Assembly (NCBI RefSeq): GCF_001642475.1
Contig: NW_019173932.1
Span: 744,001 to 808,000, forward strand
From: Fonsecaea monophora
Taxonomy: Eukaryota; Ascomycota; Eurotiomycetes; Chaetothyriales; Herpotrichiellaceae
Direction: 5' to 3'
Length of the DNA: 64,000 nucleotides
Shown here one piece after another: positions 23,462-34,236 of the stretch; position 1 is the first letter of the stretch; each line of letters opens with the position of its first letter. Below the pieces are notes generated by a model. The model searched no databases. It saw only the letters and a program-made list of their open reading frames with translations, and was not told the DNA's origin. Made by a program: the position numbers and the translations under genes.

Positions 23462-26400
23462 CTAGACGTGGAATTGCGCCTTGTACCTCGTCTCCAAGGC
23501 CGCTTTGAGAGCGTCGCAAGTCTGCTTGGCGTCGCCGAACAGCATCCTCGTGCCGGGCATGTAGAACATGGGGTTCGGGACGTCGGCTGGGGGGTGTCGT
23601 TAGCGCATGTACCACATGAGAGGATGGAATGTAATGGTGGGAAGGATCACGAGGTATGAGATTGGGAATGGGGAAAAGGTAGAGGGCAAAGGGTGGGCTT
23701 TTGTAACTCACCATATCCACTGCTCATGCCTCGTTTCATCACAACCACCCCTTTACTCTTCCACGCATGCAACACGGGCATCCCGGCTATGGGGCTTCCA
23801 GGCTCCAATGCAATCGGATTCACCGTGTCGTTCGCGCCAATGACCAACGTGAGGTCCGTCTCCGGGAAATCGTCATTGATCTCATCCATCTCCAAGACAA
23901 TATCGTACGGCACGCTCGCCTCGGCCAGTAGCACGTTGCACTGTCCCGGCATCCGGCCCGCGACGGGATGGATGGCGAAGCGAACATTGACACCCTTGGA
24001 GCGCAATAGCGAGACGATTTCGGCAATGGCATACTGGGCTTTCGCCACGGCCATGCCATAACCCACTACAATGATTACGGATTCGGCGTTGGCGAGCGCC
24101 TCGACCGTTTCTTCCACGGTGGTCTTGGTGATCTGACCTTTGATTTCTTGCGACGTTTGAGCGATTGGCGCAATGCCACCGAAGAGGACGTTGGTAAGTG
24201 AACGATTCATCGCGACGCACTGTTGTGAGACGGAATGTTAGCAATACTTCCAAACCAGGAATCCGCTAGGTGGGTTGGGTCCTTTACCATAATGTACGAG
24301 AGGATCGAACCGCTGACACCGATCAACGAGCCTACTGTCAGTAGTAAGGGGTTGTCCAGCATGAAACCCTCCGCGACGAGAGCGAAGCCTGAGTAAGCAT
24401 TCAACACCGTAATGACCACGGCTAGCACGAGAGGTCAGTAAGGTGTCGTGTAAGATGAGAGACAAAGTATAAACATACGCATATCCGCGCCTCCTATAGC
24501 GGCTGTCGTGGTAAAGCCTTTGGCAAAACTGAGCGCAGTGTTTGCGGACAGGCATACTGCAGCCACGGCCGGCGCCCCAGGCGCCATGGTCAAGAACGCA
24601 CCCATCGTGCCAGCGTTGGCGGCCAAAAGGCCAGAATTAATAAGATGGCGACCAGGGAGGATGGTAGGTCGAGATGACATTCGTCCCGCGAGTTTCAGGA
24701 ACGCAACAAGAGAACCAGTGAATGTTACACCACCTGAACATTATTAGAGAAGGGTCCGACTCGAAATAACAAGGCAAACATACCAATGAGAACGCCCAAA
24801 TACGCTGTCACCATGTGTAAAGACGAGATATCCGAGACATGAGCAAGTACGCTGCCGATGCTAGTGAGGACGGCTGCGAGACCAACAACGGAATGCAGTG
24901 CAGCAACCGTCTGAGGTAGCTCGGTAGGGGTAATACGTCGTCCGATCAGGGCGCCTGTTTGTCATCATGAGCACCTCGTGTCCATCAACGACCAAATTCA
25001 GAGGGGAACGTACCAACAATACCACCAATAGCTGCAATCGTGCCAAACTGTGTCATCACTTCCCCGGAGAACCCAACGGCGCCGAGTGAGGCAATGATGC
25101 CGGCGAAGACACCCAGTATTCCAAGCAGGTTCCCTGTCCGGGCGGTTGCTTGCGATGCAAGTCCTTGGATAGATCCTAGAATAATGAGGATCAGCTGCCA
25201 AGTACGCATTGTCGACAGGATGGCCAAGGCACTTACCGATACAGAGCAGACTGCTCACCAGGTATCCGGCCTGCACGAGTCCAGCCATACCTGTGCTTGC
25301 TGCGGCGATGAACCCGCCACCGAATAGCACACCGGGAATCGCATACAGCCATGGATACTCCGGAGGGTCCGTAGGTCGTTTGAACATATCCAACATGCGC
25401 TTCGTAATGACAAACCCACCTGATACATTAACAAAAGCAAGCAGAACCGATAGCGCACCGAGTACTTGTGGGACCGTTTCTGGCAAATATCCGCCACCCA
25501 TGATGAAAAAGCCACCTACACCCACAATGCCAGAAATGGCGTTGGTAACGCTCATCAAAGGAGAATGAAGAGCAGGAATCACACCCCAGACCGAGCGATA
25601 GCCAATCAGACCGGCCAGACCAGCAGTAAATGCGCTGCCCATGAACAATGGGGACGTCAATTTCCCTAGAGCAAGAGCTGCACTCATACCTCCAGTCACG
25701 GCTGCGACATTACGGGCTTGACTTTGCCATGGTGTCAATGCAACTGGTTTGGATTCCTGTTCGTGATGCTGCTGTGCAGGCGCAGGAGGTGGCGCAGGTC
25801 GTGGTGCAGGGGGAATGATTTTCCCATCGTGCGTAACAATGGAGCCTCGCACGACTTCGTCCTCCAGGTCAATGCCAAAGTGGTTCTCCCTGGGGGAAAT
25901 CGCCAGCAGAAACTTCGTGATGTTGTTGGAGTACAGACTCGTCGACTGTGTTGGAAGGCGAGACGGAAAATCCGTGTAGCCGATGATGGTAACGTGGTTA
26001 TGCACAATCAGTTTGCCGGGTTGAGTCACCTCGCAGTTCCCGCCGCCCTCTGATGCGAGGTCGACAATGACCGAGCCGGGTTTCATGGCACTGACCATTT
26101 TCTCCGTGATCAATTTAGGAGAAGGCTTTCCGGGAATGGCTGCAGTGGTAATAACAATGTCGACATCCTTGCACTGTTCCATGAAGAGTTTCATCTCCGC
26201 CTCGATGAATTCCTTGGACATTTCCTTGCTGTAGCCACCTGCTGCCGAGCCTTCTTCCTTGACGGAGACTTCCAGAAAGTCGGCACCCAGGGACTGAACT
26301 TGTTCTCGAGCGGCAGAACGAGTGTCAAACCCGCGGACGATTGCACCCAGCCGACGGGCGGTAGTGATGGCACTCAACCCAGCAACGCCAGCTCCGATGA

Positions 26401-27135
26401 CCAAGACTTTGGAGGGAGGGATCTTTCCCGCAGCAGTGACCTGACCGGTCAAGAAGCGACCATAGTGATTAGCTGCCTCAAGCACACCTTTGTAACCCGC
26501 GATATTGGCCATGGAACTTAACGCATCAAAAGCTTGAGCACGGGAAATTCTCGGAATCATGTCCATAGCAAACGCAGTCACGCGCTGGGAAGCAAGAGCC
26601 TCAACGAGGGGTCTGTTCTGCATGGGTTGCAGGAACGAAATCAAGGCAGTCCCCTCTCGAATCTTGGGTACTTCCGACTCAAGGTTCGGTGGACGGACTT
26701 TGAGCACGATATTGCTTTCCGCCCACACGGTCTCGCGGTCGACCACAGTGGCGCCAACATGCTCGTAGACCTCGTCAGCATATTCAGCTTCGATACCAGC
26801 GCCTCGCTCGACGAGGACACGGGCAAACCCTTTCTTCAACAGTAAAGGGATGTTTTGTGGCGCGACAGCGACACGACGTTCACCTGCCAGAGTCTCTTTG
26901 GGAACGCCAATGGTCAGTTGCGAATAAAGAACTGGCTCAACCGGCAGGTCGGACTTGAATCTCGACCACACAGTGACAGCCCTCGGTGGTAACTTGATCA
27001 GACTTTTATGTTGATGTTGATTTTTCAAGGTGAGCGGAACCAGCCCGCCACTGACTGAGTGCACATGTCGCCTCGCGTGACGGCTCTGCCGTACACAACC
27101 ATAGATGGCGTCGATCCTGGAAACTGGGTCGACAT
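23462..27135 (-). CDS. NNT: Mitochondrial NAD(P) transhydrogenase
   Basis: Downstream exons are 25237 to about 27047, 25014-25175, 24784-24954, 24479-24733, 24288-24421, 23712-24219 and 23462-23586; every junction is in frame. Order of domains: AlaDh_PNT N and C parts (domain I, LTIGVPKETLAGERRVAVAP; NAD motif VIGAGVAGLSAITTARRLGA), an Ala/Pro-rich hinge, the membrane domain II, and NADP(H)-binding domain III (IIVVGYGMAVAKAQYAIAE, IHPVAGRMPGQCNVLLAEA) ending CDALKAALETRYKAQFHV. The enzyme uses the proton gradient to reduce NADP+ with NADH in the inner mitochondrial membrane. The N terminus is uncertain: the domain I frame has no upstream in-frame ATG. An ATG at 27135 or 27102 in another frame, spliced through a 53-nt intron (27048-27100 region, GTCAGT donor, AAAAG acceptor), would supply a short presequence. 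Confidence 0.92.
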
Positions 27136-28049
27136 GTCAGCCTGGACCTCAGGCTCTCTCTCAATGGAACAGGATTTCAGCAGTACCTGAGTCTCTAAAG
27201 CTGAAGCAGCTCTTGGTTGATAGTTTTACCGACAAAGGCGCGGACACGATGGCAAAAGAGGCGGGAGCCATTGTGCTATCTCACCGCCACAAACAAGCTC
27301 GATAAGAACCTTGTAAACTCGGATCTGGGGCTGCAGATAACCGCGATGACCTGCATGTCAAGCCCGGAGGCACCCGTCAAGAAAAAACACGCGATTCTAT
27401 GGCATGCTCTGCGGCGGAAAGAGTGTTTGCAAATTTCGCCGTGTAGCCAAACTTGCGAATGAACAGGAGAATTGGAGAGCAAAGATGAGGAGGTAAAACG
27501 TGGCAGGCTGGTGAGGAAGACGGAGTCACCAGTAGTAGTGAGTAGTGGGCAGCGGAGCTGTAAGGAACCGATGATACTGCCGAGGGAGAAATGCAGTTGG
27601 GCACATGACGGCTAGGTTCAAACAGGAATGCCCCAAAGCCTGAATGAAGCTTGGAACTGTGTGTGCATGGGTTGCATTGACCGTCACAACCCTTCTCGTG
27701 GTACAAAAAGCTAGGTACGGGTTGGCATTGTGGCTGTCAACGGCGGGCATCGGCAAGATTGATGCCCCTCGTGCCCCTCCAACCAATTGTTAGGGACAAA
27801 ATGAGGGCAAGAGCCGCCCGTGCGTGGTGGGGGTGGAGCAGGCGGGGTGGGAGCTGATTACGGTAGGATTCAAGATGGAATGTGGAGGAGGGGAGTACGA
27901 GAAATAGAAGGACGAAAGGCCATTGATCGCTATCACCACCGTTATGGTCACCATTATGTACCTGCGTGCTGTAGCCATTGTGAACCTGCAAGACTGCGCA
28001 CCTATCAACTATACAGAAGACCCTGGTTGGTCTACTGTCGCAAGGATCT
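27136..28049. other. Intergenic region
   Basis: 0.9 kb upstream of the transhydrogenase and downstream of the unknown protein gene. No gene recognised. Confidence 0.5.
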
Positions 28050-28745
28050 TCAGCAATCTTTCTCCTCTGTACGCAGCTTCCCCTGGGGTTGTAACGACTC
28101 CTCAGCTGTGCTCGCGTCTTGTCCGGGCAGCTCGTGATCCATTCCAGCGATAGGCTCCAAGAACCCGCGAAACGTCGTCTTGATGATCACCCAGTCCTTG
28201 TGGAAATCATCCTCTTCATTCTGGATAGGGGTGTCTCCGTTGGCGGCTGACGTCTGAACGTCTTTCCTCTCTTCAATATCCAGTGTCCACCTCATCCCAT
28301 ATCCTCGTGCATTCCTAATCTCGTACACAGCTACTCCATGGTGCAACAGCATCACATTCCTCCAGACTGCTTGTACAAGCATGTCCTCCAATATTCCCCT
28401 TGCGATTTCCGTCTTGTTCTCGTTGCTCCCCGTTGGCAGGGTCCAGAATGGGTGTGCTCGGCCATGCTCTGAAGATGCACCACCACGCTCAAAGTGTTTG
28501 CAAAGCGCAACTGCACCCGAGGACATGAGGGTTCTGGGGCGTGGTGGTGCATTAAATGTATCGCGCAAGGTGGATGTTGGTGGAGGTAGCAGGAAAAGTG
28601 TTCCTTTCGTTTTCACGAGGCCAGCAGTCCGGTATGTATTTTCGCGATCTGATGGACTCGTGGACCATGGAAGGACGAGGGACGGGTACATTTTACTGTG
28701 GCTGGTCTCGCAGTTTGAGCCGCTGGTCAGGGAACGAAGAGGCAT
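28050..28745 (-). CDS. Conserved-looking fungal protein of unknown function
   Basis: Intronless, 231 aa from the ATG at 28745; the frame continues further only with a TTG start. No named domain recognised. The region from about residue 75 on looks well structured: CKHFERGGASSEHGRAHPFW, then AVWRNVMLLHHGVAVYEIRN, GYGMRWTLDIE and TTFRGFLEPIAGMDHELPG. It is rich in Trp, Gly and His and lacks signal peptide and membrane segments. An acidic linker (DTPIQNEEDDFHKDW) separates the two halves and the C terminus is Gln/Glu-rich. The composition and ordered motifs argue that it is a real gene although I cannot assign a function. Confidence 0.7.
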   Translation of the reverse strand: MPLRSLTSGSNCETSHSKMYPSLVLPWSTSPSDRENTYRTAGLVKTKGTLFLLPPPTSTLRDTFNAPPRPRTLMSSGAVALCKHFERGGASSEHGRAHPFWTLPTGSNENKTEIARGILEDMLVQAVWRNVMLLHHGVAVYEIRNARGYGMRWTLDIEERKDVQTSAANGDTPIQNEEDDFHKDWVIIKTTFRGFLEPIAGMDHELPGQDASTAEESLQPQGKLRTEEKDC

Positions 28746-29317
28746 AAGCACGTAGGAAATGGAACGGGCGGTGAGAAGCCTTCCCCCTTTCGTAATTGGA
28801 GCAACATTGCTGCGAGGCAACGCGACAGACAACAGCTGAGGATGGAAATCACTTCATTACATTGCACGCAAGAAGATGTTATAAGTGGTCTCGACGTGGA
28901 ACGAGCAAAATCACTACAGAAATGCATAAAATGACAAACAAGACAGGGTGGCTGCAGCTGGATAAACAATGCCCCGACAAGCACGGAAAGCTTCTGCAGA
29001 TTCCCCGAACCTGATAGCGTCATACATCTTTGGTATTGCACTGTGCGGGGAGGCATCCTTGGGCGTCCAATCCGCAGTTCAAATTGGTCAGCTCGATAGT
29101 TTCCAGCAGTGTCTACACCGAAATCAAAGTGCCTAGCGGCAACATGGTGCTCCGCAAGAGGGAGTGATGATCCCTGATATTCTCTGGGACGACCCTCTAT
29201 TGATACTCTCTTCCTGCACCAGGCAGAACCGACTTGTATCGTCCAGCTGTGCTCCCACTGACCCAGCTCGAACCCCAATTTCTTGTACTCCGTGTATAGT
29301 AACAGCCAACCTCAAAC
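28746..29317. other. Divergent promoter region
   Basis: About 570 bp between the unknown protein gene (leftward) and the cytochrome b561 gene (rightward). No gene recognised. Confidence 0.5.
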
Positions 29318-30155
29318 ATGGCTTCAGCAACGGGTATTCCTGAGCGCAATCCCGCCCTTGAAGAGGAGGAGCCGCTCTTGGGAAGGCCAGGAGACGTCAC
29401 ACAACGGCCAGGCCAGGGAATGCAATTCAATTTTGTGACAGGAACAGGTATGGATCCTCTTCGACTCGTCGAAGCCAACATCCTCTTTGGCATCGTCGCT
29501 GATAGGGAACAGCTATTCTCGCCCAAGTGGGCATCGTTATTCTGACAGCTCTGGTCTGGGCTGCAGTGTTCAAGACCGGGTTCATATTCTTCTCCTATCA
29601 TCCTTTGCTCAACTCCCTGGCTATCCTCCTCCTCGTTCAAGGTGTGCTCGTCCTCCAACCCACAGCGGCTCAAAAGGACAAGATTACAGGCACATATGTG
29701 CACTCGGCAATCAATACGTCGGCCGTTGCATTGCTCATAGCCGGCTTGGTCATTATCGAGATAAACAAAGCTTCACACCCTGAGACCCGCTTCCAAAGTG
29801 TGCACGGGAAAATGGCATTGGTGGCCTACATACTCATCTTCCTGCAATGGCTGATCGGGGCCGCTGCGTTTTACTTGCCTGAGACGATATTTGGCACTGT
29901 TGATCGAGCCAAGTCACTGTACAAATACCACAGGTACGTGAAACAAAGGTTGCCATACTTTCTGTGGCCTAACAATGAGGCAGAATTTCGGGCTACGTTC
30001 TCGCCGTCTATTTTCTGGCTGTCATTGCTGCATCCACTCAGACATACTATAACCAGGCATTCCTGCACATCAAGCTGTGGGCCGTCATTGTGTCAAGCGT
30101 TCTGGTACTCGTGGGCATCATACCGCGCATCAAAAAGCACAAGCTTGGACTGTGA
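29318..30155 (+). CDS. Cytochrome b561 domain membrane protein
   Basis: Three exons, 29318-29447, 29513-29933 and 29984-30155, give 240 aa with consistent phases. A polar N terminus of about 45 residues contains an acidic di-leucine-like stretch (EEEEPLLG). Five to six membrane segments follow. The four haem-ligand His residues of b561 proteins are visible: FFSYHP, YVHSA, SVHGK and KYHRISGY (the last rebuilt over intron 2). The C terminus is basic (RIKKHKLGL). Family members move electrons across endomembranes, usually from ascorbate or an equivalent, to a ferric-reductase-type acceptor. No DOMON domain is fused, so this is the simple transmembrane form. Confidence 0.88.
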
Positions 30156-30759
30156 GAGAGTTGTTGATATCAACAACATGGACAGAGGAACGGATTGCAT
30201 TGCAGGACTCAATTTTCCTTTTCCTTGACAAGAAGGCATCTTAATACTTCAGTTCGTTCGCTCAACACGAACATGGACACGAGCCATGATAGTCCTACAT
30301 TGGGATTCGGGCAAACATTCGGAGGGACTCAAAATATGTTAGATGGCGAACACGCACTTGGGGACAAGACTCGCATTTAGCGCGGTAATTGGTCATTCGG
30401 TTGGTGTCTATTTGCAAGAAGCAGCTGGAGTTTTGTCTATTAGTACAAAATATAGGTCGATAGCTGCATTGTCGACTACTGTTCTCTATATGCTGCATAG
30501 ACGAAATCCAGCTGGTGAAGTCGATTCGGCGTGCGGAGTAATTCGGATATGGGGCGCAGGCGATGACGCCCGGGTGGTGAGACCTGCAGTTCCGCCCATT
30601 TAAACTGCCATGTGCGCCGGAATAATTAAAACTGTCCAAATGGGAAGTTTGAAGATTCACCTTCGCCCATCAAGGCCTTGCCTGCGCTGCGCTTACTTCG
30701 ATGAGCTGACTTCTATCTTTCATTGCCCTCCGTTCCAGCCTCTGTGACCATAGTCTAAG
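30156..30759. other. Intergenic region
   Basis: 0.6 kb between two genes transcribed in the same direction. No gene recognised. Confidence 0.5.
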
Positions 30760-31531
30760 ATGGCCCTCAACCTGGAGAAACAACTGCGCTTCGTGAGCAG
30801 CCTGCAACCCCTCTGCCATTTGTCCCGCTGACCATTTTCCCACAGTATGGCGCATACCACCATGACGCAGTACGGTCACAAACGTCGACCCTTGAGAGAA
30901 GTCGCTGATTTGGATTCAGATCAATATTGGCATACACATGGTTGGAGTTCCCATTATCCTGTGGACTACATTCCTCCTTGTATGAGATAAGACCCGTCCA
31001 TCCGACGAGCACGGCAACTTACCTCTGTGGTAGTTCACGAATTCCGGTCCACTGATCAAGTTGCCTCAATCGATGACCATCCCCAACCTCGAACTGGACG
31101 CCGGCACACTTTTCTGCCTGTCTTACTGCGGGCTATACATCTTACTCGAGCCAGTGGCCGGAACGGCGTTCGCCGCACTGCTTCTCTCTGGAACTGCATA
31201 CGCACATCACCTAGTCGCTGTCCACGGGATGACCGCCAACTTCTGGGCGGCGGCGGCATTCGTGGCGTCGTGGATTGCACAATTCTTGGGCCATGGAGTG
31301 TTCGAAGGACGGGCTCCTGCTCTGCTGGACAACATCTTTCAGGCATTTTTCTTGGCTCCACTCTTTGTCTGGTTGGAGATCCTGTTTGCGCTTGGTTACA
31401 GGCCGGAACTGAAGAGCCGGGTGGACAAGATGGTGGAGCAAGATATTGCCAAATATCGCGAGTCCAAGGCACAGAAAGCGAACGGGCAGGTGAACGGGAC
31501 TGCTGCGAATGGTCACATCAAACAATCATAA
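30760..31531 (+). CDS. MPO1: Mpo1-like (DUF962) endoplasmic reticulum dioxygenase
   Basis: Four exons, 30760-30792 (33 nt), 30846-30869 (24 nt), 30920-30979 (60 nt) and 31061-31531, give 195 aa, all in phase 0. The spliced N terminus reads LEKQLRF-YGAYHHDA-INIGIHM, matching the conserved Mpo1/YGL010w pattern with the His residues that bind Fe(II). Four membrane segments follow, with the second conserved block AYAHHLVAVHGMTANFW and QFLGHGVFEGRAP. The tail is Lys/Asn-rich. Yeast Mpo1 oxidises 2-hydroxy fatty acids from phytosphingosine breakdown by an Fe(II)-dependent dioxygenase reaction in the endoplasmic reticulum. Without the three tiny exons the metal-binding N terminus would be missed. 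Confidence 0.88.
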
Positions 31532-32312
31532 CCCGATCTGGAGCGTCGGCACCGGAGACGACAATGAGGAGGGCTGTCGAAAGATGGTACCCGAGGTGGG
31601 AGACCTCTATAATGACATTCGATTTATTGAGCGCATTCAAGCTTCACGACAACGCCATCGATTCCCCTTTGGCACTTTTCATGATGAGCGGCTACATGCA
31701 ATTCCGGCGGAGTTATTTTGGCTGTGTATATCTGGCTGGGTGAAATGTACTCCCCTTCAAACAATGGAAGTGATGGTCTCTGCCATAAGCTGGTTGATGT
31801 TGTGCGGTCATCAGCCTTTATCTGTTGGCCGTGGATGAAGAATTTCGGGGGCGCCACCAAAAACACGTAGAATTCAATTCCATCTAGATAATTCCAAGAA
31901 TGTATACCTGCCAATTTGTGCTTAACATGATTTATACTCCAGGCATTTCACCCCCTTTTGAGTTGAGCTGGTAGACTGTTACTCGGTGCAAAACGGACTC
32001 AAAGGATTGCCAAGCTTTAAACATGTTCCTCCATCCCTGCAACGCCGTCTCCCAGTTTCTTGCCTCGGTGTGATGATGCCCCTGAATGCATGGGTCGATA
32101 CTACGCTCAAAGCGCCTCTGGAACAGGGCACTTCATTCCATACACATGACCGTCACGAAACGAAATCAACCAAGGGCAGCTCGCTGTTGGAAGGATGGGT
32201 GCATCAAAGTCCCAGCGGACCGAACCCATCAACTGAGGACGAAAACGCAACGTTGGTGGTTCCCGCACTGCCGTTCCGAGCAACGAATTGACAGTAAGCC
32301 AGATGGCAGTTG
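31532..32312. other. Intergenic region
   Basis: 0.8 kb, no supportable gene; it may contain an upstream exon of the following coiled-coil gene. Confidence 0.4.
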
Positions 32313-33686
32313 ATGCATGGATCAGAGCAATGGAGTTCAGCCTCCAGAGAAAGCACATCGACCACTCTCCCCTCGACCGATGAAGAGCTCAAGTCCGCGA
32401 TCACAGCATTAAAGTCCTCAACCAGGGCGATTGAGCGCCGGACGCGGATCCTCCGCGCACAAGATGCTCAGCTAAAGCATATCGAGGAAGTTGAGAACGC
32501 TCTCGATGCACGAAAGACCAGACAAGAACAACACCTCGACCAAAAACATGCTGCTGAAGTGCAGTGTATCAAGTTTGCTGTAAATCTCCCCTTGCCATCT
32601 GACCGCTGACCGCTAGACAAGAAGTCGTCGCCCGCTGACTTATGCATGAGAATGAACAAATACTCGAGGATCTGAGGTTAACACTGCGAGCCGAGTTCGA
32701 TCGCGTTATCAAAGACTCGAAAGCGACTCCCGCCACTGTCACGGAGCTGCTCAACTCAGACGATCGCGTGCTTTCTGATCTCAATGACCTCTCATCCTCA
32801 GGCGCTCAGGAGAAACATGATGTCGCGCTCGATGCGCTAGCAGACAGAGTAAACAAACTTACACATGCTTTACAGTATTTCCGCGCGCAGACTCTCAAAG
32901 ATCGTCTGGATCGTGCGTATCTTGAATCACTCAGCAGTGCAGACATCGCCTCTAGTGCTCAGGTCGTCTCTGACGGTACAATCGACACTGTTCAAGATGA
33001 TCTAGGCTCTCTATACAAGGAGATTGATGATGTTATGGGAATGGTTGTGGCTCAAGAACACGGAAATGCCCTTCAGGCAGCTCTCCAGGATGTCCGCCGT
33101 GCGCAGAAGCAGAACGACAGGTCCCTCCATGAAAAGGTAAGGTCCATTGCTTTTAATCATTCGATTGAGGTTCACTCACATGGCAATCTGCTAGGTCTAC
33201 AACCAACTTTTCTCCCTCACACAAGCCGTCACTAGTCTCTCGGAGAGGCTGGAGAGCCTCCAATCTCGACGACTCAGGTTGCACGAACTGGACGTGCAAC
33301 TTCAGCATGTTGAGACCAGTGTTCGCTCTAATACGAAACCTATGATTGAGAAGACAGGCCCAGAGCCGGAACAAAGCATCAAACCCGCCGCAAGGGCTTT
33401 AAGTCAACACCTCGGACTCACTCCGGGAAGCGGTGATAGAAAAATGTCTGATGCAGCAACCACTTCGAGCCAACTCGACGACCTCATTTTGAGTTTGGAC
33501 ACTCAGTCAGCAGGGAGCGTTCTGAGAGTGCTTCAGCTGTCGGACCGAGCCGCTGCGATGCGAGGCGCTGCAGTACAGCGTGCATCAGAGGCACTGGCGT
33601 CTCATGGTTCTCACGAGCTTGGTGTCCGTGAACTAGAGGAGATGATTGCAGCTGCGAAGGCTGAAATGGAGCGAGGGAATCCCTGA
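32313..33686 (+). CDS. Coiled-coil protein of unknown function
   Basis: Three exons, 32313-32579, 32651-33136 and 33195-33686, all phase 0, 414 aa. No catalytic motif, signal peptide or membrane segment. Heptad-like Leu/Ile patterns occupy most of the length: RIERRT-type and QLKHIEEVENALD in exon 1, ILEDLRLTLRAEF and LADRVNKLTHALQYF in exon 2, and LTQAVTSLSERLESLQ with LHELDVQLQHVE in exon 3. The C-terminal third is Ser/Ala-rich, with a final helix VRELEEMIAAAKAEME. The layout resembles cytoskeletal or spindle-associated adaptors such as augmin subunits, but that is only resemblance of architecture. The first intron uses a GTAAAT donor and a purine-rich ATGAG acceptor, so this junction is less certain. 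Confidence 0.65.
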
Positions 33687-34236
33687 TACGGTCAGAAACA
33701 CGACCCGCCTGAAGCGAAGTGCATTCTGTCGCCGCCAGTGCGGATACAATAGCCCGTGCCAATCGGAATGGTCAACGACACGCAGCGAAGCTACTCTTGG
33801 ATATGCCGGCTTTTGGCTCTCCCACTCAATATGTTCCTATTGCGCATTTGCATCTCTGCGGGTAACCGTCCCGCTTGTTAGGAGGGAACAGGAGCTTTCT
33901 ACGCGCCCCAGGAGGACTGTAGAATATGAGCTACAACCAAATAGCCTAATCAATACGGCAAACAAGTATATGTTCTGGCAATGGTAGGCAAAGTAGACGT
34001 ATATCATAGTCTGTGCCATTACTTTACCCCGACAAACAGCAGAGCAATCTACCACAGAGTCACATAAAAGTAAAAAAGCCTCTCGATTGACATGATCTAT
34101 CATCAGTCTATACTTGCGTAAGTTTTTCATAATATATAAAACTTATGGTATTACACATTGGCGCGGAAAACCCCCCTCCAATAAAGAAAGCAGGCAAAAA
34201 CACACACACACACACATAAAACTGGGAAGTTTGGCT
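33687..34236. other. 3' flanks of two convergent genes
   Basis: About 550 bp between the coiled-coil gene and the ENA-type ATPase, which converge. It includes a CA run (34201-34216). No gene recognised. Confidence 0.5.
34201..34216. repeat. CA microsatellite
   Basis: Eight CA units in the 3' flank of the ATPase gene, immediately downstream of its stop codon. Confidence 0.8.
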
